A stretch of 64,000 nt of DNA from Actinomycetota bacterium (GTDB taxonomy: Bacteria > Actinomycetota > UBA4738 > HRBIN12): contig DASSCU010000020.1 of the NCBI GenBank assembly GCA_035697485.1, forward strand, positions 19,109 to 83,108. The letters are read 5' to 3'. The notes under the pieces are model-generated. The model made no database searches. It was not told the DNA's origin and saw only the letters and a list, made by a program, of their open reading frames with translations. Each line of letters starts with the position of its first letter. The stretch's first letter is position 1. Shown piece after piece: positions 25,783 to 33,638 of this stretch. The translations under genes were made by a program, and so were the position numbers.

Positions 25783-27086
25783 GACGCGAGCACCTCCTCC
25801 ATCGCGCCGACGAACGCGTCGATCTCCGGGCGCGATCGCCGCTCCGTGACAGCCACGACCAACACGTCGTCGCCGGCCTGCGGCATCGCCACGCCGGCGA
25901 GGAACCCGCGCTCGACCATGGCATCGATCACCGCCGTCGCCGCGCGAGGGAGCCGCACGGCGAACTCCTTGAAGGTCGGCTCCCCCGGGAACGCGCGTCT
26001 CACCCCCGGCAGGGCAGTCAACGCGTCGGCCGTGTAGGCCGCCTTCGACACGCATTGCCGTCCGACCTCCGCGAGGCCGTCCGGGCCCAGCCACGCCAGG
26101 TAGATGGCCGAGGCGAGCGCCATCAGCGTCTGGTTCGTGCAGATGTTCGAGTTGGCCTTGTCGCGGCGGATGTGCTGCTCGCGCGCCTGGAGGGTCAGCA
26201 CGTACCCGGTGCGGCCCTCGACGTCGACGGTCTCGCCGACGATGCGGCCCGGGAGCTTGCGCACGTCGGCCAGACGACCGGCGATGATGCCGAGGTATGG
26301 GCCGCCGTAGTTCAGGTGGTTGCCGAGCACCTGTCCCTCACCCACGGCGATGTCGGCGCCGAGCTCGCCGGGAGAGGCGAGCACGCCGAGCGAGAGCGGG
26401 TCGAAGATCTGGATCGCCGCGGCGCCTCCAGCGTGCGCCGTCTCGAACCGCTCCCCTGTCGGCTCGAGTACGCCGTAGACGTTGGGGTGTTGCACGACCA
26501 CCGCGGCGACGTCGTCACCCACCGACGGGTCACCCGAGAACGTCTCGGGCTCGTACCCCGCTCCCCTGCCGGCGGTGCGGAGCGCCTCGACCGCCCGTGG
26601 GTCGACGCCGTCCGACACCAGCACTCGGTCGCGGCCACGGCCGACCGTCATGTGCACGGCCTCCACGAGCGCCGTCGCACCGTCGTACAGCGATGCGTTC
26701 GAGACCTCGAGCCCGGTCAGCTCGCAGATCATCGACTGGTACTCGAACAGCACCTGCAGCACGCCCTGCGAGAGCTCCGGCTGGTAGGGGGTGTAGGAGG
26801 TGTAGAACTCGCTCCTTCCTGCGAGCGCCCAGACGACCGAGGGCACGTAGTGATCGTAGGCGCCGCCACCCGCGAAACACACGAGGTCGTCGGCGCTGCG
26901 GTTGCGGCCCGAGAGCGCACGGAGGTCGGCGGCGAGCTCCATCTCGCTCACACCGGCGGGGATCGCGAGGGGACGGTCGAGCCGCACCGAGGCGGGGATC
27001 TGCTCGAAGAGCTCATCGATCGAGGAACGACCGACGAGCTCGAGCATCTCGTGGATCTCGTCCTCGGTGTGCGGGCTGTACCTCAC
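25779..27086 (-). CDS. gcvPA: glycine dehydrogenase (aminomethyl-transferring) subunit 1
   Basis: A 435-residue N-terminal-half P protein. RYSPHTEDEIHEML, FAGGGAYDHYVPSVV and YTPYQPELSQGVLQVLFEYQ are conserved signatures of GcvPA. It pairs with GcvPB to form the heterotetramer. The GTG start is preceded by TACACT at 8 bases on the complementary strand (27095-27100), implying a leaderless message and leaving no room for a glycine riboswitch in the leader. gcvH lies 5 kb away at 32490; gcvT is not in the window. Confidence 0.95.
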   Translation of the reverse strand: MRYSPHTEDEIHEMLELVGRSSIDELFEQIPASVRLDRPLAIPAGVSEMELAADLRALSGRNRSADDLVCFAGGGAYDHYVPSVVWALAGRSEFYTSYTPYQPELSQGVLQVLFEYQSMICELTGLEVSNASLYDGATALVEAVHMTVGRGRDRVLVSDGVDPRAVEALRTAGRGAGYEPETFSGDPSVGDDVAAVVVQHPNVYGVLEPTGERFETAHAGGAAAIQIFDPLSLGVLASPGELGADIAVGEGQVLGNHLNYGGPYLGIIAGRLADVRKLPGRIVGETVDVEGRTGYVLTLQAREQHIRRDKANSNICTNQTLMALASAIYLAWLGPDGLAEVGRQCVSKAAYTADALTALPGVRRAFPGEPTFKEFAVRLPRAATAVIDAMVERGFLAGVAMPQAGDDVLVVAVTERRSRPEIDAFVGAMEEVLAS

Positions 27087-27114
27087 GAACGGTCAGTGTA
27101 CGGAGCCGCAGAGC

Positions 27115-27522
27115 CTACGACCCGAAGCGTGAGACGTCCCGGGCGGGGCTGGAGCGAGCGTCGCGCAGGCCGTACTTCGTCACGAGCGAGAGGTAGTCGC
27201 GCTGGTAGAAGATCTTGCAGGTGATCTCCGGATACCGCTCGCGGAGGCGCCGCACCTTGCGGTTCTTCTTCGTGACGAGCTTCTGGTTCAACGTCGTGAT
27301 CTCGATGTACAGGTCGAACTCAGGAAGGTAGAAGTCGGGCGTGAACCGCTGGAGCACGCGGCCGTCTTTGTCGAAGTCGATGTCGAACGAGGTCGGCTCG
27401 TAGTCCCACTCGATGCCGTAGAAGTCGAGCAGCTGCGCGAACTGGCGCTCGGAGGCGTGCGCGAAGCGGATCGTGTCGCTCTTGAGAGGCGGAACGTCGA
27501 GGCTCTCGGGCTGCGCGCTCAC
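27115..27522 (-). CDS. PD-(D/E)XK-like nuclease-fold protein
   Basis: A 135-residue basic protein. The order of elements fits the PD-(D/E)XK fold: ASERQFAQLLDFYGI (an acidic residue on helix 1), then TPDFYLPEFDLYIEITTLNQK with PD and a following ExT, then a basic helix KKNRKVRRLRERYP and IFYQRDY. The catalytic lysine position is occupied by Thr in EIT, so activity is uncertain; EIT-type variants exist. It overlaps the MerR gene upstream by 4 bases, so both are coexpressed. Role unknown. Confidence 0.65.
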   Translation of the reverse strand: MSAQPESLDVPPLKSDTIRFAHASERQFAQLLDFYGIEWDYEPTSFDIDFDKDGRVLQRFTPDFYLPEFDLYIEITTLNQKLVTKKNRKVRRLRERYPEITCKIFYQRDYLSLVTKYGLRDARSSPARDVSRFGS

Positions 27523-27965
27523 GACCCTCCGGCCGCGGCCCGGCGGGAGCGCTTCTTGGACGACGAGGCCACGGAATCCTCGAGATCGCTGTAGACGGCG
27601 TCGAGGGAGATCGCGAACACGCCTTGTCCGTTGCGGAGCAGGTCGACGACCGCCTCGGGCGAGTGCGCCTCGTACACCCCCGCTCCATCGGACATCAGGG
27701 TCACCCCGTGAGGCGGGCGGTCCATCGTTCGCAGGTGCTCCACGGCCTTGCGGACCCGCTGCAGCGACACGCCGGTGTCGAGCAGCTTCTTGATCACCTT
27801 CAACGTCGCCAGGTCCTGGAACGAGTAGAGCCGTTGGGTACCGGACCCGTGGGCATCCTTCACCGAAGGTGTCACCAGGCCCGTACGTGTCCAGTAGTCG
27901 AGCTGGCGGTACGTGATACCCGCGATCCGCTTGGCCTCGGGCGCGCGGAACCCCTGTTCGCTCAT
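27519..27965 (-). CDS. MerR family regulator (Rv1830-like)
   Basis: A 148-residue regulator with an N-terminal winged helix: KRIAGITYRQLDYWTRTGLV, then GSGTQRLYSFQDLATLKVIK, a dimerisation helix to about 85 and a C-terminal effector-like domain with YEAHSPEAVVDLLRNGQGVF. It resembles M. tuberculosis Rv1830, which lies in the same gcvH-garA-Rv1828-Rv1829-Rv1830-gcvB order as here. The basic tail SSKKRSRR may aid DNA binding. The ATG at 27965 is used; a GTG one codon upstream is also possible. Confidence 0.88.
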   Translation of the reverse strand: MSEQGFRAPEAKRIAGITYRQLDYWTRTGLVTPSVKDAHGSGTQRLYSFQDLATLKVIKKLLDTGVSLQRVRKAVEHLRTMDRPPHGVTLMSDGAGVYEAHSPEAVVDLLRNGQGVFAISLDAVYSDLEDSVASSSKKRSRRAAAGGS

Positions 27966-28059
27966 CACAACTCCGTAATCACGCCGATGTGTTTCGGCAG
28001 CGTATGGCGCGTATCGGGGCCTGTCAACGCCCGACGGGCACCTGGCGTGATCCCTCGGC

Positions 28060-28088
28060 TCAAGTTCACGACGCGGTCGCCCGATGTC
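28060..28088 (+). promoter_or_regulatory. possible sigma-28/WhiG-type promoter of the CAP-domain gene
   Basis: TCAAG (28060-28064) and CCCGATGTC (28080-28088) with 15 bases between them resemble the TAAA-N15-GCCGATAA promoters read by sigma factors of the FliA/WhiG group. The match is partial. Confidence 0.3.
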
Positions 28089-28130
28089 TCCCTAGTCAGG
28101 AAGGACCACCGAGTCGCAGGAGTTCGAGCC

Positions 28131-28574
28131 ATGACACGAACCGCACGCCGACTGGCGGCAGCCACCGCCGTCGCGCTGTCGCTCACGCTCGTGCCCGTCG
28201 CCGCGCACGCGCGCACGCCGAACTACTCCTGGCAGATGTACCGGGAGACGAACGCCACTCGCATCCAGCACTCGGTCGGCCGGCTCGCCCGAGCCCACCG
28301 CCTCACCGACGAGGCCACCCGCCACGCCCGGGCGATGGCCCGCCGCGGGGAGCTGTTCCACTCGTCCGGCCCGAGCCGCTACGGGGTGCGGTGCTGGACC
28401 TGGGGTGAGAACGTGGGCTGGACGAGCGGCGACGTCGACGACCTGCAGCGGGCCTTCATGAACAGCCCCGCGCACCGCAGCCACGTACTCGACCGGGACT
28501 TCGAGCGGGTCGCCGTGGGCGCCGCCACCGACGATCGCGGACGGCTCTACGTCACGGTCTTCTTCTGCACGTGA
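28131..28574 (+). CDS. secreted CAP/SCP-domain protein
   Basis: A 147-residue secreted protein. Residues 1-27 form a signal peptide (basic RTARR, hydrophobic core, cleavage after AHA). The rest is a short CAP domain (PF00188 type): RIQHSVGRLARAHRL, HARAMARRGELFHSS, CWTWGENVGW and FMNSPAHRSHVLDRDF, with the His and Glu of the CAP cavity present. Bacterial CAP proteins are secreted and mostly of unknown activity. AGGAG lies 9 bases before the ATG. It is divergent from the MerR gene. Confidence 0.88.
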   Translation: MTRTARRLAAATAVALSLTLVPVAAHARTPNYSWQMYRETNATRIQHSVGRLARAHRLTDEATRHARAMARRGELFHSSGPSRYGVRCWTWGENVGWTSGDVDDLQRAFMNSPAHRSHVLDRDFERVAVGAATDDRGRLYVTVFFCT

Positions 28575-28600
28575 GCTGCGACGTGACGCGCTGAGGCTCG

Positions 28601-29074
28601 TCAGCCCGCGAAGTCCTCGGGCGTGACCGTGTCGAGGAACTCGCGGAACTTCTCGACCTCCTCGTCCTCGTCGTCGGGGATCAGTATCGACGCCTCCTCG
28701 AGCACGTCCTCGTGCACGAAGATCGGCACCGACATCCGCACGGCGAGCGCGATCGCGTCGGACGGACGGGACGAGACCTCGTAGTCCTCGCCCTGGCGGT
28801 TCATCGCGATCGTGGCGTAGAACGTCGACTCCCGCAGCTCGGTCACCTCGATGCGACGAACGTCGACCGACAGGTCGTCGAGGATCGTCCGCATCAGATC
28901 GTGCGTCATCGGGCGGGGGGTGACGACCCCTTGCAGGGACAGCGCGATCGCGGCGGCTTCCGCTGCCCCGATCCAGATCGGCAGGTATCGTTCCCCCCCG
29001 CGCTCACGCAGCAGGACGATCGGCTGGTTCGTCGGGAGCTCGACGCGCACCCCGGTGAGTTCCATCTCGATCAT
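28601..29074 (-). CDS. bifunctional nuclease family protein (DUF151)
   Basis: A 157-residue DUF151 protein, with the signatures LLRERGGERYLPIWIGAAEA, VEVTELRESTFYATI-like segment and SSRPSDAIALAVRMSVPIFV. The family was named from a plant protein with DNase and RNase activity; its bacterial role is uncertain. It equals M. tuberculosis Rv1829 by sequence and by position between two MerR genes. A TACGCT hexamer 9 bases before the ATG on the complementary strand suggests a leaderless start. Confidence 0.9.
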   Translation of the reverse strand: MIEMELTGVRVELPTNQPIVLLRERGGERYLPIWIGAAEAAAIALSLQGVVTPRPMTHDLMRTILDDLSVDVRRIEVTELRESTFYATIAMNRQGEDYEVSSRPSDAIALAVRMSVPIFVHEDVLEEASILIPDDEDEEVEKFREFLDTVTPEDFAG

Positions 29075-29163
29075 CGCCTTCCGAGCGTAACCGCGGGTCC
29101 GAGCACGGGCAACCGGCCACACGGCGTCACGCCCGCGGCCGGCCGGCTTCCCGGCGGCTCCGC

Positions 29164-29739
29164 TCAGGCAGCGGCGAACCTCGGCGTGAGGGCGGCCGGA
29201 TCGTGCTTCAGCGCTTCGAGGTCGTCGACCTGCAGGATGTCGGGGAGGTTACGGTAGCGTTCCCGGAAATCGAGCCCGTAGCCGACCACGAACCGGTCCG
29301 GGCATTCGAACCCCACGTACCGAGGGACGATCGGCACGATGCGTCGGACCGACTTGTCCAGCAGGGCGCAGACCTCGAGCGACGCCGGCTCCCGCGCGCG
29401 CAGCACCCCGAGGAGGTAGCGGAGCGTGAGGCCGGTGTCGACGATGTCCTCCACCAGGATCACGTCGCGACCGGCGAGGTCGACGTCGACGTCGAGCAGG
29501 ATCTGCACCCGGCCGAGGGACTCCTCGGCGTCGCCGTACCGGCTGATCGCCATGAAGTGCGGCTCGAGCGACAGCGACGTCGCACGCATCAGATCCGCGA
29601 GGAACATCGCTCCGCCTTTGAGCACGGTGATCAACACGGGCTCACGCCCCACGTAGTCCCCGGCGATCGTGCGGCCGAGCTCCTGCACCCGGCGGCGGAT
29701 GTCCTCGCGCCCGAACAGGACGCTCGCGACCTCCGTCAT
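29164..29739 (-). CDS. hpt: hypoxanthine phosphoribosyltransferase
   Basis: A 191-residue type I phosphoribosyltransferase. VILVEDIVDTGLT is the PRPP-binding motif, VLKGGAMFLADLMR the first phosphate loop and CALLDKSVRR with FVVGYGLDFRERYRNLPDI the base-binding end. It salvages hypoxanthine and guanine to IMP and GMP. TAGTCT lies 9 bases before the ATG on the complementary strand. Between Rv1829-like and MerR genes this is an addition compared with mycobacteria, where hpt sits beside tilS. Confidence 0.93.
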   Translation of the reverse strand: MTEVASVLFGREDIRRRVQELGRTIAGDYVGREPVLITVLKGGAMFLADLMRATSLSLEPHFMAISRYGDAEESLGRVQILLDVDVDLAGRDVILVEDIVDTGLTLRYLLGVLRAREPASLEVCALLDKSVRRIVPIVPRYVGFECPDRFVVGYGLDFRERYRNLPDILQVDDLEALKHDPAALTPRFAAA

Positions 29740-29789
29740 GACGGGCGGAGACTAGCAGGCCCCACGACGCGGCCGCCGACGGTGCCCGG

Positions 29790-31079
29790 TCAGCCCGATC
29801 CGACCAGGCCCTCGATCGCGTCGCCCAACGCCCGTCCGACCGCGTCGGCCGACCGGACCCACCACGGGTCGTCGCCCGCGGCCGGCGGTGGCGGCACCGC
29901 GGAGACGAGGAGCGGACTGGAGCCCAGGCTGACGCCCGGGATCGTGACCTTGAACGTGCCGACCCGCTCCCCCGCCTCCGGCGGGAAGACCGCGCGTGGG
30001 GAGACCACGACCCGTTCCTGCACGCGGTCGAGCCGCGCCGTGGGCACGAGTGCCGTGACGGCCCGCTCTGCCTCGACCGGCACCGTGCCCCCCCGGATCG
30101 CGACCGTGCCGATCGCCTCACCGGCGCGCACGAACGTCTCCTCGCCGTACCCCTCGAAGCCGTGATCCAGCAGGGTCGCCGCCTCGGAGAAAGGCTCGTC
30201 GCGGTCGCCGAGCACGATCGCGACCAGCCGGCGTCCCTCGCGCTCGGCGGTGGCGATCAGGCAGTACCCGGCCCCGGTGGTGAAGCCCGTCTTCACGCCG
30301 ATCGCCCCCTCGTACAGCCACAGCATCGCGTTGCGGTTCTGCACCCGACGTGGCGGACCCTGCGGCGCCGGGATCGTCCGGAACTTCGATGCCACGATCC
30401 GCGCGAACCCGTCCTGGGCGTAGGCCGCACGTGTGAGCACGAGCAGGTCGCGGGCGGTCGAACGACCGCGGTCGTCGAGGCCGTTGGGCGAGAAGAAGAC
30501 CGTGTCGCGCATACCGAGCGCCCGGGCTCGCTCGTTCATCAGCTCGACGAAGCGCTGCTCGGAGCCGCTGATGTCGATCGCGAGCGCGAGCGCGGCGTCG
30601 TTCGCCGATTGCAACATCAGCGCGTCGAGGAGCTCACGGACCGTTCGTCGCTCCCCGGGGCGCAGCCCGAGCGTCGACGACGCCCCGTAGTCGTCGCCGT
30701 CGAAGACGGCCGCCGGCGAGACCGCGACCACGTCGTCGAGCTCGCGGCGCTGCAGCACGATCAGCGCGGTCATCATCTTCGTGAGGCTCGCGATCGGGCG
30801 TCGCACCTCGGGGGCCTTCGCGAACATCACCTGTCCGTCGTCGAGATCGGCGAGGATCACCGCGGCCGCGTCGAGCCTCGGCACCGCGACCGCGTCGGAC
30901 GGTGTCGCCAGGGACTGCGGGAACGGTGAGGGCGACCCCCTCGGCGGCACGGGCGTCGGCGGGGGCCCCGACCGCTCCGCCGAGGCCGTGCCGAGCAGCA
31001 CGAGCTGCGCGGCGAGGCCGACGACGACCGATAGCGCGACCGCGGCTCGGGCGGCCGCTCGGCGACGAGCGCGACTCAC
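29790..31079 (-). CDS. D-alanyl-D-alanine carboxypeptidase (PBP5-like)
   Basis: A 429-residue secreted serine peptidase of the S11 family. A signal peptide ends near GTASA (residue 34). SLTK at 98-101 holds the catalytic Ser, SAND the SxN motif and VKTGFTTG the KTG motif; a C-terminal beta domain follows. It trims the terminal D-Ala from peptidoglycan pentapeptides. There is no clear C-terminal membrane anchor; the C-terminal region is hydrophilic, so it may be free or wall-associated. GTG at 31079 overlaps the upstream MerR stop by 4 bases. Confidence 0.9.
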   Translation of the reverse strand: MSRARRRAAARAAVALSVVVGLAAQLVLLGTASAERSGPPPTPVPPRGSPSPFPQSLATPSDAVAVPRLDAAAVILADLDDGQVMFAKAPEVRRPIASLTKMMTALIVLQRRELDDVVAVSPAAVFDGDDYGASSTLGLRPGERRTVRELLDALMLQSANDAALALAIDISGSEQRFVELMNERARALGMRDTVFFSPNGLDDRGRSTARDLLVLTRAAYAQDGFARIVASKFRTIPAPQGPPRRVQNRNAMLWLYEGAIGVKTGFTTGAGYCLIATAEREGRRLVAIVLGDRDEPFSEAATLLDHGFEGYGEETFVRAGEAIGTVAIRGGTVPVEAERAVTALVPTARLDRVQERVVVSPRAVFPPEAGERVGTFKVTIPGVSLGSSPLLVSAVPPPPAAGDDPWWVRSADAVGRALGDAIEGLVGSG

Positions 31080-31819
31080 GCGCCGCGGAGGTCCTCGCGC
31101 ATGTTCGTGCGCAGCAGGGCCTGCTTGAACTTGCGCGAGGTCACCGACAGGTCCACCAGCGTCTCGGCCGCGAGGCGCCGGGCGTCGGGGTTCTTCTGCC
31201 GCAGCCGCGGCGCCACGAGGTCCTCGAAGAACTTCGCCTCGCGGTCGGCGAAGTGCTTGTACATCGTCAGGTGGCGCGGCTCGATGCCGAACCGGAAGAA
31301 ATCCTTCACGATCGACAGCACGATGTAGTCGTCTCCGTCGTAGTACCGGGCGCCGTCGGGGCCGTGGGAACACACGATGCCGAACGACTCGAGCTCCTTG
31401 ATGCGCTCGCGTTCCACGCCGGTCGCCGCCGACATCTCCTCGATCGACATCTGCAGGCCCGTCGGCGCCTCGGCCAGGCCCTCGTCGGCCGCCTCGGCCT
31501 CGGCCTCGCCCTCCGCCCCGCCTTCCGTGCCGCCCTCGCCTTCCTCGGCCTCGCCCTCGACGTCCTGCTTCAGCAGCCGTTCCTTGATCACCTTCAACGG
31601 CAGGTACTCGTCGCGCTGCATGCGCAGGATCGACTTCAGCCGCTCGACGTCGTCGACGTAGAACTTGCGGTAGCCACTCGGAGTGCGCTCGGGCTCGATC
31701 AGGCCCTCGGCCTCGAGGAAGCGGATCTTCGAGATCGTGATGTCGGGGAACTCGGTCTTCACGGCCACGAGGACCTCACCGATCGACTGGTAGTTGCGGG
31801 TTCCCGCCATCTGCGTCAT
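31076..31819 (-). CDS. MerR family regulator (Rv1828-like)
   Basis: A 247-residue regulator. The N-terminal winged helix shows YQSIGEVLVAVKTEFPDITI, KIRFLEAEGLIEPERTPSGY and RKFYVDDVERLKSILRMQRD. A Glu/Gly/Ala-rich linker (about 90-120) then leads to a second helical domain with LSVTSRKFKQALLRTN. It resembles M. tuberculosis Rv1828. ATG at 31819 overlaps the FHA gene stop by one base, so the FHA protein and this regulator share a message; the longer open frame upstream is rejected on that ground. The long acidic linker seems lineage-specific. Confidence 0.88.
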   Translation of the reverse strand: MTQMAGTRNYQSIGEVLVAVKTEFPDITISKIRFLEAEGLIEPERTPSGYRKFYVDDVERLKSILRMQRDEYLPLKVIKERLLKQDVEGEAEEGEGGTEGGAEGEAEAEAADEGLAEAPTGLQMSIEEMSAATGVERERIKELESFGIVCSHGPDGARYYDGDDYIVLSIVKDFFRFGIEPRHLTMYKHFADREAKFFEDLVAPRLRQKNPDARRLAAETLVDLSVTSRKFKQALLRTNMREDLRGA

Positions 31820-32280
31820 CACTCCCCTGCCGAGAAGAACACGAGCTTGAACCGACCGACCTGCACCTCGTCGCCCGAGGCGAGCTTCGTCTCGTCGACC
31901 TGCTCCCCGTTCACGTACGTGCCGTTCAGGCTGCCCACGTCGCGCACGAACCACTCCGGCCCCGGCCGCCGTTCGAACACCGCATGAGTGCGCGAGACGG
32001 TGACGTCATCGAGGAACACCGACGCGTCGGTCGCGCGCCCGACGGTGGTGAGGTCGGCTTCCATCAGGAACGTCGACCCGGCGTTCGGACCACGCTTCAC
32101 GAGAACGAGAGCCTGCCCGGGATGCAGTTCATCGTGAGGGAAGGGAAAGTCATCGTGCGCCTCATCGTCTGGCTCGACCGGCGTCAGCGAGACGGTGGGG
32201 TCCTCGTGCAGTGGAGCGCCACACTCCGCGCAGAAGCGCGCGTCGTCACGGTTGGGATGTCCACATCGGGTGCAGTACAA
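31819..32280 (-). CDS. garA: GarA-like FHA-domain protein with N-terminal zinc ribbon
   Basis: A 153-residue protein with two modules. Residues 1-24 (YCTRCGHPNRDDARFCAECG) form a four-Cys zinc ribbon; about 57-150 is an FHA domain with TTVGRATDASVFLDD, SRTHAVFERR and GSLNGTYVN. FHA domains bind phosphothreonine. In mycobacteria and corynebacteria GarA/OdhI in the same gene position inhibits 2-oxoglutarate metabolism until Ser/Thr kinases phosphorylate an N-terminal ETTS. That motif is absent here, though DPTVSLTP offers threonines. The start is a TTG, chosen because it directly precedes the zinc ribbon. Confidence 0.85.
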   Translation of the reverse strand: MYCTRCGHPNRDDARFCAECGAPLHEDPTVSLTPVEPDDEAHDDFPFPHDELHPGQALVLVKRGPNAGSTFLMEADLTTVGRATDASVFLDDVTVSRTHAVFERRPGPEWFVRDVGSLNGTYVNGEQVDETKLASGDEVQVGRFKLVFFSAGE

Positions 32281-32329
32281 GGTCAGGTCCCCGTGAGGTT
32301 CGGTCTCCCGCCGAGGATGGGGTCGAACG

Positions 32330-32347
32330 TTCGACCCTCTCGGCGCA
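32330..32347 (-). promoter_or_regulatory. 18-bp perfect palindrome in the garA leader
   Basis: The palindrome has the centre TCGAACGTTCGA flanked by GGG and CCC. It starts only a few bases after the predicted transcription start, a usual place for a repressor operator. Its half-sites TCGAAC/GTTCGA equal those of the actinobacterial LexA box but without the 4-base spacer, so LexA is doubtful. The MerR protein encoded downstream is one candidate for binding. Confidence 0.5.
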
Positions 32348-32357
32348 CTGGAGACCG

Positions 32358-32386
32358 ACGTTACCGCAGGGTGAGGGCACCTTCAA
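32358..32386 (-). promoter_or_regulatory. promoter of the garA-MerR-carboxypeptidase operon
   Basis: On the minus strand TTGAAG (32386-32381) and TAACGT (32363-32358) are 17 bases apart, a good housekeeping promoter. The transcript would start near 32351 and have a leader of about 70 bases. Confidence 0.6.
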
Positions 32387-32489
32387 CCGGAGTGATCATC
32401 AACCCTCGACCCGCGAGCGGCGTCAGGCTCGACCACGGGTCGACCGGGTCAAGTCTCGATGGAAGGGCGCACCGAGGAGCGAACGGGCG

Positions 32490-32879
32490 TCAGGACCCAT
32501 CGCCCTCGGCGAGGGCACGGTAGGCATCCGCGTCCAGCAGCCGATCGAGCATTGCGGGGTCGTCGGGCGCAACCATCACGAGCCAGCCGTCTCCGTACGG
32601 CTGCTCGTTCACGAGCTCCGGTCGGTCGTCGATCAGCGGGTTGCGTTCCACGATCGTGCCGGCCAGCGGCGCGAACACGTCGGAAACGGACTTCGTGGAT
32701 TCGACCTCCCCGAATGGCTGGTCGGCCTCGATCCGGGCCCCGACCTCGGGCAGGTCGACGTAGACGACGTCGCCCAGCGCGTCCTGGGCGAAGTCGGTGA
32801 TGCCAACCCGCACACGCTCGCCTTCGATCCGAGCCCACTCGTGTTCCTTCGTGTAGCGAAGCTCTCCCGGGAACTCCAC
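32490..32879 (-). CDS. gcvH: glycine cleavage system H protein
   Basis: A 129-residue lipoyl carrier: ELRYTKEHEWARIEGERV at the N-terminus, ITDFAQDALGDVVYVDLPEVG, and the lipoylation site ESTKSVSD with the modified Lys. It shuttles the aminomethyl group between the P, T and L proteins. Two starts exist; GTG at 32879 is chosen because GAGGAGGG ends 5 bases upstream, and it gives the standard length. It is the first gene of the mycobacterial-type gcvH-garA order but garA here has its own promoter. Confidence 0.95.
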   Translation of the reverse strand: MEFPGELRYTKEHEWARIEGERVRVGITDFAQDALGDVVYVDLPEVGARIEADQPFGEVESTKSVSDVFAPLAGTIVERNPLIDDRPELVNEQPYGDGWLVMVAPDDPAMLDRLLDADAYRALAEGDGS

Positions 32880-32970
32880 GGCCACCCTCCTCGTCGTCGA
32901 CGGATCGCCGGCCTCCATCGCCGGCGACCGGAACGATAGTGCCCCCGGACGAGAGCCGCGCGAGGTCGCG

Positions 32971-33552
32971 TCACGCCGTCTGCAGCGCTCGTCGCAGATC
33001 GACCGCGTACACGCCCGCGGCGATGTAGTACTCGACGATGCCCAATACGTAGACAGGCCACCCGACGGCCAGGGCGGCGGCGGCCGGCCACAGATCGAGC
33101 GATCCCCACGACACGGCGGGGATCGCGATCATCAGCGCGAACGTGGCCACCTTGCCGATCCATCGCACGTCGATGCGTCGTCCCTTGGCGGCGAGCACCG
33201 CCCCCGCGATCAGGACCGCCACGTCGCGGGCGAGGATCAGGACGGCCGCCCAGAGGGGGAACGCCCCGCGCACGACGAGAGCGATCAGCCCGGCCGCGAT
33301 CGCCGCGCGATCGGCCACCGGGTCGAGCACCTTGCCGAGCTCCGACACCTGGCCTGTGCGCCGGGCGATCGTGCCGTCGACCCAGTCGGTCGCCACCACG
33401 ACGCCGAACAACACGATCCCCGATGCCGTCGTGTCCGGGTCCACGATCAGCGCCCAGAACACGGGGATCATCGCGATGCGGACGACCGAGATCAGGTTCG
33501 GGACCGTGAGCACCCGCGACGAGGCGGGCGGGCGATCACCGGGTGCGTCCAT
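32971..33552 (-). CDS. pgsA: CDP-diacylglycerol--glycerol-3-phosphate 3-phosphatidyltransferase
   Basis: A 193-residue CDP-alcohol phosphatidyltransferase with about five membrane helices. The family motif is visible as DWVDGTIARRTGQVSELGKV followed by LDPVADR, i.e. DGx2ARx8Gx3Dx3D. It makes phosphatidylglycerol phosphate, the first step to phosphatidylglycerol and cardiolipin; head-group specificity cannot be proven from the motif, and a phosphatidylinositol-type enzyme cannot be wholly excluded. Mycobacteria have pgsA2 near gcvH as well. It begins 4 bases from the tRNA-Pro 3' end. Confidence 0.85.
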   Translation of the reverse strand: MDAPGDRPPASSRVLTVPNLISVVRIAMIPVFWALIVDPDTTASGIVLFGVVVATDWVDGTIARRTGQVSELGKVLDPVADRAAIAAGLIALVVRGAFPLWAAVLILARDVAVLIAGAVLAAKGRRIDVRWIGKVATFALMIAIPAVSWGSLDLWPAAAALAVGWPVYVLGIVEYYIAAGVYAVDLRRALQTA

Positions 33553-33555
33553 CGG

Positions 33556-33629
33556 TCGGGACGGCGGGACTTGAACCCGCGACCCCCGGTCCCCCAGACC
33601 GGTGCGCTACCAGACTGCGCCACGTCCCG
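33556..33629 (-). tRNA. tRNA-Pro (anticodon GGG)
   Basis: A 74-base gene that folds into a full cloverleaf on the minus strand: acceptor CGGGACG/CGTCCCG, D-arm GCGC/GCGC, anticodon stem CCGGT/ACCGG with loop CTGGGGG (anticodon GGG), and T-arm GCGGG TTCAAGT CCCGC. The discriminator is A; CCA is not encoded. A -10 TACAAT lies just upstream. Confidence 0.95.
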
Positions 33630-33638
33630 TGCGTAGCG

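Noticed and set aside
27087..27114. Glycine riboswitch before gcvPA
   Set aside because: The predicted transcript is leaderless and only 28 bases separate the genes; no aptamer can fit.
32330..32347. Interpretation of the garA-leader palindrome as an SOS box
   Set aside because: LexA boxes of this group have four bases between the half-sites; here there are none, so LexA binding is unlikely.
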